A stretch of DNA of 64,000 bases from Prevotella jejuni (lineage in GTDB: Bacteria; Bacteroidota; Bacteroidia; Bacteroidales; Bacteroidaceae): contig NZ_FZNZ01000014.1 in the NCBI RefSeq assembly GCF_900187995.1, forward strand, positions 1 through 64,000. The letters run 5' to 3'. Every line of letters begins with the position of its first letter. Positions within the stretch are counted from its first letter, which is position 1. This document shows positions 1 to 6,653 of the stretch, one piece after another. The position numbers and the translations under genes are program-made. The notes under the pieces are model-generated. The model saw only the letters and a list, made by a program, of their open reading frames with translations, was not told the origin of the DNA and made no database searches.

Positions 1-62
<62 letters not shown>

Positions 63-326
63 TAAAATATGTTTTGGTGATAAGTGATGGGTGATAAATG
101 ATAATGGATACCATGTTAACCCAAACGCTTCACCGAGTAATCTCTGTTTCAGAACGCTTATCCTAAAAGTATCAAGTAAAAAGCACCTTTTCTTTTGTTC
201 CTTAATTGTTTTGAAGCGATGCCTCAAAAGCAGGAACAATGAATTGATCGGTTCGTTTCTTTTACCCATCTATTTGATATAAAATCAAACAGACGCTTCT
301 TGTACTACTTCTCTGTTTATGTAAAT

Positions 327-339
327 CTTTTCAAAGAAC
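327..339 (-). promoter_or_regulatory. boxA-like antitermination site in the rRNA leader
   Basis: On the minus strand the leader contains GTTCTTTGAAAAG, close to the boxA element found in rRNA leaders, which recruits NusB/S10. It lies about 265 nt upstream of the 16S 5' end and about 55 nt downstream of the promoter. The rest of the leader (63-326) shows no gene. Confidence 0.55.
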
Positions 340-394
340 TCTTTCTTCTATGCTTTAACCAACTTGCCAAGAGGCTTGTTTTGTAAAGCGAGTG

Positions 395-426
395 CAAAGG
401 TATAGACTTTCTCTGTAACCTCCAAA
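395..426 (-). promoter_or_regulatory. rRNA operon promoter, Bacteroidota type
   Basis: On the minus strand TTTG (423-426) is followed after exactly 20 bp by TACCTTTG (395-402), a perfect match to the Bacteroidota -33/-7 consensus (TTTG, 19-21 bp, TAnnTTTG). It faces the 16S gene, giving a leader of roughly 325 nt. The stretch 427-598 between this promoter and the ATPase stop shows no gene. Confidence 0.85.
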
Positions 427-598
427 TGTTTTGAGAGAAAATTTTATCAAAAACTTAATTTTTCTTCGTTAGGAGCGAATTAAACGGCGTTACACCTTAT
501 TATATAATACGCTTCCCTTTCTTGCAAAAAATAAGCTTCTTGTCCCGACCGTCATCCTTTCACGACCTAATTAAGCCAGGATTGACATTACAGCCATA

Positions 599-3469
599 CT
601 ATTTCTTTTTAGGCTTTATCAGATGCCAAGCCTCTCTAACCCATAGAACCAAAGAAGAGCCAAGCATGATAATAATCCAATCCTCCAATGACAATCCCCC
701 CTTAGCAATGTTAAAGAACTTCTGCAAGATAGGCAGTTCCACCATAGCAATTTGTCCGATAAGAATAATCATAACGATAAATAGCAATCCCCGGCACCCT
801 TTGAAATGCAAAGCACTCCGTCCTGTTTCAAATGCACGAGCATTAAACAGATAGAAGAAATGCGTCATAACAAAGATAGTAAAGAGTAAAGTTAATTCAT
901 ACGGACTAAGTCCATTAGTGCTACCAAGCTGCAGATGGATAATATCCTTTAATGCCGTAATATCAGCATGTTCGAAGATATAGAGTAAAGCCAACAACAT
1001 CACAAAGAAGAAGCCACCCACACCAAGAATATTCCAGCCCATAGAACGACTGATAATAAAGGCATTACGGTCACGCGGAGCATCCTTCATCACCCTTTCA
1101 GACGGAGGCAGAGAAGCCAGTGCCATAGCCGCAAAAGTATCCATGATAAGGTTCACCCACAACATCTGCGTCACTGTCAGCGGAGATTCCGTACCCATGA
1201 AAGCACCAGCAAGGACGAGGAAACAAGCCGCAACATTAACCGTAAGCTGAAAGAGTAAGAACCGTTGTATATTCTGATAGAGCGAACGACCCCACATCAC
1301 CGCCTTACCGATACTACTAAAAGAGTTATCGATAATCGTAATATCAGAAGCCTCCTTAGCCACCGACGTACCATCACCCATAGAGAGTCCCACATGTGCC
1401 GCCTGCAATGCAGGAGCGTCATTCGTGCCATCACCTGTAACGGCAACCACCTCATTACACCGCTGCAACGATTCAACCAGTCGTTTCTTATCCAGCGGAC
1501 GAGCCCGAGAAATAATCTTCAAGTCCTCCACTCGTTTATCAAGTTCAGCATCAGAAAGAGCCGCAAACTCTGGTCCTGTAATAATATTCTTATCCGAATC
1601 GCTGCTTGTCCACAGTCCTATCTGTCGTCCAATCTCCTTAGCAGTCCTTGACGTATCACCTGTCACGATCTTCACATCAATCCCCGCCTTCATACAATCA
1701 GCCACAGCAGCAGGGACATCATCACGAACAGGGTCGCTGATAGCGACTATCCCTTGGAAGATAAGGCCATCAGCCACTACTCTTCCCTCCTTAAACACAT
1801 CCTCCTTACCATCAACAATCTGATAAGCAAAGCCCAGCGTACGCATAGCCTGCTCCTGATACTCTTCCAACTGTCGTTCGATATCCTCTTTCGTAACATC
1901 ACAATCCGTCTGTTTACAGAGTCCATAGACAATCTCAGGAGCACCCTTCACATAGAGGATCTGCTTTCCTTCCATCAGCGTAGACTTGACGAGCACAGCC
2001 ATATACTTCCTTTCCGTAGTAAACGGCAGCTCCTCAACGATTTGCACATTACTTCTTATCTCTCTATAAGATATCTGATGATCATTCAGCCACAGCAACA
2101 AAGCCCCTTCAGTAGGACTCCCCAATACCTCAGGTTTATCTTTTTCCGAGTAATCCAAAGATGCAGTAGAGTTAACCGATATCCCCTCCATCAATAAACG
2201 TGCAGCCAGACTCTCATCCAATTGTTGCTTATCCAAGGCATAGAACTGCGTCTGATAAACCCGCATCTGGTTCTGTGTCAGCGTACCCGTCTTATCTGTA
2301 CAGATGACTGTCGTTGCTCCCATTGTCTCACAGGCATGCATCTTACGCACGAGATTGTTCGTCTTCATCATCCTTCGCATACTATAGGCTAAGCTCAATG
2401 TCACAGCCATTGGAAGGCCCTCTGGTACAGCCACAACAATCAAGGTCACAGCAATCATCATTGTATTCAGCGTATGCGCCAACAAGCCCGTCATACTCTC
2501 TTCAGGAAGGAGCATTATATGGAACACGACAACACAAGCCATTAAGATAAGGAAATAGCCAATCGTTATGAACGTATTAACAAACCATTTCCATCCCTCA
2601 AACTTCTTAATAACAAGCCAGAAGAATATTAACGTAGGAATACTCAACGTCCAAACAATTGGTTGCCAATGGAAGAACACGATCAATCTACCTACTATGA
2701 TACATCCTGCAAAGACATAGCTTAACTTCGTAATGAGCTCACTCAGTCCGTCAAGCTGTTCACTGAGCGGTGTCTTCACACTATCGTCTATTTGTGCAGC
2801 TTCAAACACCTTACCATTCTCAGTACTATCGCCTACAGCCTCAACCACAAAGATGCCATGTCCTTCCATCACCTTCGTACCACGCAATACTTGGTTAGTA
2901 GCGTAAGAGGCATCCTTGTCAAAATCTTCTTCTTTTACTGATTTATAAGCAGGAACACTCTCCCCATTCAGCGTTGACTCGTCAACATAAAGCGAGATAG
3001 CCTCGAGAAGCCTACCATCTGCTGGTATTTCTGCTCCTGTATTGATAATGACAACATCGCCAACAACAATATCTTTCTTAGCAACTGTCGTCGCATTACC
3101 ATTTCTTATCACCTCAACCTCTTCCTCATCGTTCGCTTGGTTGAGGATAGAGAACTCTTTATCTGCTTTCAGTTCAAAGTAGAATGCAATACTTGTAGCC
3201 AAAAGGATAGCTATAAAGATACCCACTGGTTCAAAGAAGACAGCCACTCCGTCCTCACTATGTAGTCCCCAGTATTCCCAACAAGAAATAGCGATAGAGA
3301 GGAAACCCGCAATGAGAAGGATGATAATGAGTGGGTCCTCAAACTTCTCTAAGAACTGCTTCCATAGTGGATCCTTCTCACAAGGCGTTAACACATTAGC
3401 CCCATGTTGTTCACGACTGGCCAACACCTCCGTGTCAGTCAACCCTTCATAATGTCTTTTTTGCTCCAT
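599..3469 (-). CDS. Calcium-translocating P-type ATPase (PMCA/SERCA-like)
   Basis: A P2-type cation pump that should export Ca2+ from the cytoplasm using ATP. Counting from an upstream TTG at 3484, NGES (actuator loop) is near residue 173, the M4 motif PEGLP near 354, the phosphorylated Asp in DKTGTLT near 397, and the hinge TGDGTNDAP follows further on. Hydrophobic segments flank these in the usual pump layout, with a C-terminal membrane block. I prefer the ATG at 3469 (956 aa), because the upstream in-frame start is a TTG that lies inside a -7 promoter-like element. PEGLP in M4 fits the Ca2+ pumps rather than heavy-metal pumps. It stands alone between the rRNA operon and the DGR. Substrate is inferred from family; Na+ or Mn2+ transport cannot be excluded. 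Confidence 0.93.
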   Translation of the reverse strand: MEQKRHYEGLTDTEVLASREQHGANVLTPCEKDPLWKQFLEKFEDPLIIILLIAGFLSIAISCWEYWGLHSEDGVAVFFEPVGIFIAILLATSIAFYFELKADKEFSILNQANDEEEVEVIRNGNATTVAKKDIVVGDVVIINTGAEIPADGRLLEAISLYVDESTLNGESVPAYKSVKEEDFDKDASYATNQVLRGTKVMEGHGIFVVEAVGDSTENGKVFEAAQIDDSVKTPLSEQLDGLSELITKLSYVFAGCIIVGRLIVFFHWQPIVWTLSIPTLIFFWLVIKKFEGWKWFVNTFITIGYFLILMACVVVFHIMLLPEESMTGLLAHTLNTMMIAVTLIVVAVPEGLPMAVTLSLAYSMRRMMKTNNLVRKMHACETMGATTVICTDKTGTLTQNQMRVYQTQFYALDKQQLDESLAARLLMEGISVNSTASLDYSEKDKPEVLGSPTEGALLLWLNDHQISYREIRSNVQIVEELPFTTERKYMAVLVKSTLMEGKQILYVKGAPEIVYGLCKQTDCDVTKEDIERQLEEYQEQAMRTLGFAYQIVDGKEDVFKEGRVVADGLIFQGIVAISDPVRDDVPAAVADCMKAGIDVKIVTGDTSRTAKEIGRQIGLWTSSDSDKNIITGPEFAALSDAELDKRVEDLKIISRARPLDKKRLVESLQRCNEVVAVTGDGTNDAPALQAAHVGLSMGDGTSVAKEASDITIIDNSFSSIGKAVMWGRSLYQNIQRFLLFQLTVNVAACFLVLAGAFMGTESPLTVTQMLWVNLIMDTFAAMALASLPPSERVMKDAPRDRNAFIISRSMGWNILGVGGFFFVMLLALLYIFEHADITALKDIIHLQLGSTNGLSPYELTLLFTIFVMTHFFYLFNARAFETGRSALHFKGCRGLLFIVMIILIGQIAMVELPILQKFFNIAKGGLSLEDWIIIMLGSSLVLWVREAWHLIKPKKK

Positions 3470-3481
3470 AACTTTACTTTG

Positions 3482-3656
3482 CAAATATATTTAGTTAGAT
3501 TTTTTCTTGTTCTGCAATCGTATTATCTCTTTGGTAGTGTAGCGTTTAGAAGATTTCCGTCTCTCGTTCTATTGACTGGTAAACACCATTGAGAATCATT
3601 ACGCTCAATTTCACTTGACATGTCTGCAAAGATACAAATATTTTGTTATTAACAAC
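3482..3656 (-). promoter_or_regulatory. Two candidate promoters for the Ca2+ ATPase
   Basis: Minus-strand TATATTTG at 3482-3489 would start transcription only a few nt before the ATG. A second -7 element, TATCTTTG at 3627-3634 with a GTTG at 3653-3656 (18-bp spacing), would give a leader of about 150 nt. Both fit the -7 consensus; neither has a perfect -33 box, so which is used is unclear. Nothing else is visible between 3490 and 3697. Confidence 0.45.
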
Positions 3657-3697
3657 CTTTATAACCATAAATATTATGAATGATGACGCTATTATAC

Positions 3698-3746
3698 AAA
3701 CAAAAACCTACCTCCAACTAGAAATCACTTCTTGTAAAGAGGTAGG
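3698..3746 (-). terminator. Rho-independent terminator of the DGR operon
   Basis: On the minus strand CCTACCTC (3746-3739) and GAGGTAGG (3714-3707) form an 8-bp stem, followed by TTTTTGTTTG. It lies about 100 bp after the reverse transcriptase stop and would end the DGR transcript before the ATPase gene. The loop of about 24 nt is long for a terminator. Confidence 0.6.
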
Positions 3747-3843
3747 AAAATGAAATAAAAACGAGTTTTAATTCACCAACGAGGTCGGTAACATCACGTC
3801 ACGGACAAGCTTCGTTATTAAACAAAAAAAACGATATTATTAA

Positions 3844-5034
3844 TTACTCAATATTCTTAAGACCAACCACATGAAATCCTCCATAAAAGAAGAAATAGCG
3901 ATAGAAAGGGTTGCGGTCAACAAGATGCTTTCGAAGTAAATAAGAGCTAAAATGCCCAAGATAGCCACAAAAGGAATTTATCACACTTCGCAACAGAAAG
4001 ATTTGTTTCTCTTTCATCGTTGTTCTACATCTACAAAGAGCTTCTATCAAACGCATTCGATTACGAAACTTGCATATCGTACGCCATCGAGGATAACGCC
4101 TATAAGGCATAATGTATGCTCCAAGAAAAGTCATACCCTTAGAACAGTGTTGCAAACTAATCTTCTTTGGGTGTAACGTAAGATGCAACTCATCATGCAG
4201 ATAATCACGAAACAGCCCTATCAATCTTGCCAGTTTACGGTGATCAGTATCTATAACATAAAAGTCGTCTACATAACGGCCATAATACTTCAAGCCCAAC
4301 TGACGTTTAGCAAACTGGTCAAGCTGATTAAGATAAATATTACTAAACAGCTGAGATGTCAGATCACCAATAGGAAGCCCTGAACCCTTTGCAGAACGGA
4401 AGAGACTCTTTGAAGGCGGTAATCCCTCCCAATCCTCCTTCCCCCCAACGATGCGTACATCACTTGTAGGGTCACGTAGAAGAATACTATCTATAAGGAA
4501 ATCAACCAGCTGGCGGTCGAATTTCTTATTCCATTCAGGTTTTCTATCCATCTCCTTACGTAATAGTTCTCGCAATTCACGCTTAGGAATACTCATAAAG
4601 TATCCTTTTATATCAAGCTTCAGCACGTACGCTGATTGTGTATAATTCTGTGTACAACTACGCAAATGATGCTCAAATCGTTCCACACCCTTCAACGTTC
4701 CTTTACCCACACGGCAAGAGTAACTATCATATATAAACGTTGTTTCAAACAGCGGTGCTATATAGTTAAAGAGCAGATGATGCACCACACGATCCTTAAA
4801 TGAAGAGGCAAAAATCTCACGCTGCACAGGGTCGAACGTAATAAAACAGATACAAGGTGATGGTCGATAAGTTCGAGTACGCAATTCATCGTAGAGATGC
4901 ATCAAGTTATGTTCAAGATTCATCTCAAACTTCATTTGACTCTCCGTGTTTCGCTTGTTCCTCCTTGCATCGTAGTAAGCGCTAAATATATCCCTCAATA
5001 AATCCATATTCTTAACGTCTCTACTTATTACCAT
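3844..5034 (-). CDS. DGR reverse transcriptase
   Basis: Retroelement-type reverse transcriptase that copies the template-repeat RNA into cDNA with adenine-directed errors. Visible RT motifs: LDIKGYF at about 140-146 (first catalytic Asp at 141), GLPIGDLTSQ at about 219-228 (the LPxG...SQ signature of DGR and group II-like enzymes), YVDD at about 254-257 (catalytic pair), and FLGAYI near 303. Length 396 aa is normal for a DGR RT. No maturase, endonuclease or X domain is seen. The reading frame overlaps the end of the TR-containing ORF by 14 nt; an alternative start is the Met at 5007. It is the last gene of the cassette, directly after the template repeat, the standard DGR order. Assignment rests on the motifs plus the adjacent TR/VR pair and Avd. 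Confidence 0.95.
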   Translation of the reverse strand: MVISRDVKNMDLLRDIFSAYYDARRNKRNTESQMKFEMNLEHNLMHLYDELRTRTYRPSPCICFITFDPVQREIFASSFKDRVVHHLLFNYIAPLFETTFIYDSYSCRVGKGTLKGVERFEHHLRSCTQNYTQSAYVLKLDIKGYFMSIPKRELRELLRKEMDRKPEWNKKFDRQLVDFLIDSILLRDPTSDVRIVGGKEDWEGLPPSKSLFRSAKGSGLPIGDLTSQLFSNIYLNQLDQFAKRQLGLKYYGRYVDDFYVIDTDHRKLARLIGLFRDYLHDELHLTLHPKKISLQHCSKGMTFLGAYIMPYRRYPRWRTICKFRNRMRLIEALCRCRTTMKEKQIFLLRSVINSFCGYLGHFSSYLLRKHLVDRNPFYRYFFFYGGFHVVGLKNIE

Positions 5035-5605
5035 TCAACTCGTCAACATCTCTCCCTCTCCTGTAGGCTGTAAATGCTGAGACCGGACGCGCCGCGAACC
5101 CATAGGTCCGATTGTTGTTGTTCAGCGGGTTCACGTTGCCCGAGTTGAAGTTCAGGTTGCAACCGTTGTTCGTGTTGTTCGGAACTGCCGACCAATAGTA
5201 ACCGTTGTTGCCGACGTTGTTGAGCGAACCATCATTGTTGTTGCGATAGCCCGAAGCAGGGAAAAATAGTAACCACTCATTAAATGAAGCATGGGGACCA
5301 CCACCATTCGTAATCCTATGAAAGAGAAACGAAATAAGGGCATGTGACCATCCAACAGATTGGGATAACATAACCAGCCAAGACGCATTGCCACGGGGCG
5401 TTTGCGTACCTTTTACATGTACTGGTGGGTTACTGGATTTACTAATGCACGCTGTCAACGACCTTAGTCGCTGACATTCTGGCTTAGCCTGAGTTAGGAG
5501 GGGAGAGAGAAGGAAGACGAGTAAAGTCATAAGCACAAAACAACCGAACGAGTCAGTATGCTTTGCGTATATTGTATTATAGGTTGTGATTAAAGTTTGT
5601 TTCAT
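5021..5605 (-). CDS. ORF containing the DGR template repeat; translation uncertain
   Basis: A 194-residue open frame begins at an ATG overlapping the Avd stop by 4 nt and runs into the RT gene by 14 nt, so it could be translationally coupled to both. Residues around 20-40 form a hydrophobic stretch ending in LLTQAKPE, like a signal peptide. From about residue 114 it reads through the TR in the same frame as the VR, giving 20 Asn residues in about 63 (AAC or AAT codons) and the framework WSAVP, YGFAARPVS. In known DGRs the TR acts as RNA and need not be translated, so this may be an incidental frame. Its middle part (5265-5540) has no recognisable domain. The alternative is a decayed copy of a variable protein that became the template. 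Confidence 0.4.
   Translation of the reverse strand: MKQTLITTYNTIYAKHTDSFGCFVLMTLLVFLLSPLLTQAKPECQRLRSLTACISKSSNPPVHVKGTQTPRGNASWLVMLSQSVGWSHALISFLFHRITNGGGPHASFNEWLLFFPASGYRNNNDGSLNNVGNNGYYWSAVPNNTNNGCNLNFNSGNVNPLNNNNRTYGFAARPVSAFTAYRRGRDVDELNGNK
5077..5264 (-). repeat. DGR template repeat (TR)
   Basis: This 188-bp stretch aligns without gaps to 6659-6846 in the variable lipoprotein gene at a constant offset of 1582. On the coding strand the TR has 49 adenines, mostly in AAC codons. By hand count 25 of the 26 differences to the VR are at TR adenines. The last 30 bp on the coding strand (5106-5077), GC-rich and identical in both copies, occupies the place of the initiation-of-mutagenic-homing sequence. 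It sits between avd and the RT gene, as in the Bordetella phage cassette. Confidence 0.95.
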
Positions 5606-5991
5606 ACTCCCGCTTCTTCTTTATTTGTACATTTAGTTGCGTTTGTTCCCTTTTGACTGTATTTATGCCATGCCGTCAGCTGCTTTGATATGCTTTCAGT
5701 CTGCAGGCAGAGTTGTGCAAACTGTGGTACACTTAGGTGGTGCATGTCTTTCAATAGGCGTATACGAAGCCTGATATGTACAAACACCTCAAGACATCTT
5801 CGTAGGATTTGCTCTTTCTCACGTTGACTATTTACTTGGTAAACCATCACCATCAACTCAACCAACTCATTCTTTAGGTCCTGTACCAGCGTGTATCTCA
5901 AGTCACGAGGTACATTGCGTGTACGTTGATAGACATCTAACAATAAGTCGTAGATAGCCTTAAACACTGGCAAATTATCATACTGTGCCAT
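5602..5991 (-). CDS. avd: DGR accessory variability determinant (Avd-like)
   Basis: A 129-residue, helix-rich, basic protein without membrane segments. Length, predicted all-helical character with the heptad-like stretch LKNELVELMVMVYQ, and position between the target gene and TR/RT match Avd, the four-helix-bundle protein that forms a barrel-shaped pentamer, binds the RT and TR RNA and is required for mutagenic retrohoming in Bordetella phage. The fold is related to the S23/four-helix-bundle family. The stop overlaps the start of the TR-containing ORF by ATGA, and the gene begins 19 bp after the preceding accessory gene, which suggests one transcript. Function is inferred from context and fold; sequence identity among Avd proteins is low. 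Confidence 0.85.
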   Translation of the reverse strand: MAQYDNLPVFKAIYDLLLDVYQRTRNVPRDLRYTLVQDLKNELVELMVMVYQVNSQREKEQILRRCLEVFVHIRLRIRLLKDMHHLSVPQFAQLCLQTESISKQLTAWHKYSQKGTNATKCTNKEEAGV

Positions 5992-6010
5992 GTCATTCTT
6001 CCTCTTTCTT

Positions 6011-6505
6011 TTAGTCGTTCAACTTTCCCTGCAATTGTGCTATAAACATCATACATTGCATAGGAGTACTATTAGCAACATTAAAGTCTCTCACCATCCT
6101 TATTATACTACCCGCATCAATATGTCCGGCACTTTCAGGCATTGTACTGTTGCTCGTCATACTGCCTGTTTGTGTAGACTCTTTTAGCTCTATTCCTTTC
6201 TTCCATTCGACAAAAGCATTCAAATCAATGGGTTCTGTCAGTCCTATAACTTTATGTGCATCATCTGATTCTATAATATTCCTCCCATTCAAATACTTAT
6301 CTTCTGACGAAGCAGGGAAGCCCACGTAAGCGACCTCCTCACCATTAAGAACCTTCAGCTGGCGTTTGATAACCTTAAAAGGATGTACAAAACTGCACAG
6401 GGCGAACGCTGAAGCTTCATAAGCACGAAAGAACAAGCCTTCACGATAGAGATTTATCCTGCAGGTATTCTTTTTCTCGGCCTCAACTATTTCTTTGATG
6501 TTCAT
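6011..6505 (-). CDS. DGR-associated accessory protein, MutS domain I-like
   Basis: A 164-residue protein encoded inside the DGR cassette between the variable protein gene and avd. Residues about 15-70 contain INLYREGLFFRAYEASAFAL, then VIKRQL, then YVGFPASSEDKYL, which resembles the mismatch-recognition (domain I) layout of MutS: xFYRxGxFYExF, then G-F-P and a helix. The C-terminal third is Ser/Thr-rich, then ends in a helical stretch. Surveys of DGRs describe a MutS-like (MSL) accessory family next to avd and HRDC types; I assign it there tentatively. No ATPase domain is present, so it is not a repair MutS. A role in nucleic-acid binding during homing is only inference. Confidence 0.6.
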   Translation of the reverse strand: MNIKEIVEAEKKNTCRINLYREGLFFRAYEASAFALCSFVHPFKVIKRQLKVLNGEEVAYVGFPASSEDKYLNGRNIIESDDAHKVIGLTEPIDLNAFVEWKKGIELKESTQTGSMTSNSTMPESAGHIDAGSIIRMVRDFNVANSTPMQCMMFIAQLQGKLND

Positions 6506-6540
6506 TGTTTCTTCTTATTACTTTGTTGTTTATTATCCTC

Positions 6541-6626
6541 GCCTTCATATACCGAAGGCAAGGATTTTTTTTCGACCGGCTACGCCGGTTTCTTTTGCCG
6601 GCGGGCGGGGCGATGCCCGCCGGCAA
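6541..6626. other. Three consecutive hairpins downstream of the VR, likely DGR target cruciform
   Basis: GCCTTC/GAAGGC (6541-6559, 7-nt loop), ACCGGC/GCCGGT (6575-6589, 3-nt loop), and a strong 12-bp stem TTGCCGGCGGGC / GCCCGCCGGCAA (6595-6626, 8-nt loop) follow one another. The last begins 33 bp beyond the VR and 28 bp beyond the stop of the variable gene. In the transcribed (minus) direction none is followed by a T-run. DGR targets carry a hairpin or cruciform just 3' of the VR that aids retrohoming; the TR has no such structure at its end, consistent with that role. A plus-strand terminator is possible because T-runs follow the first two stems on that strand. Confidence 0.6.
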
Positions 6627-6653
6627 TAAATCAAATGAATCAAATCAATCGAA

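Noticed and set aside
3844-5034. Reverse transcriptase as group II intron or retron
   Set aside because: No maturase or endonuclease domain, no intron RNA structure or msr/msd noted, and a clear adenine-biased TR/VR pair with Avd next to it.
5152-5394. Second frame through the TR as a gene
   Set aside because: It is a shadow of the TR-containing ORF; the same shadow exists opposite the VR (6713-6934), which only reflects the repeat.
6541-6626. Hairpins after the VR as an ordinary terminator of the lipoprotein gene
   Set aside because: In the direction of transcription no T-run follows any of the three stems, and the avd/RT genes downstream need the transcript to continue. A plus-strand terminator remains possible but no gene reads that way.
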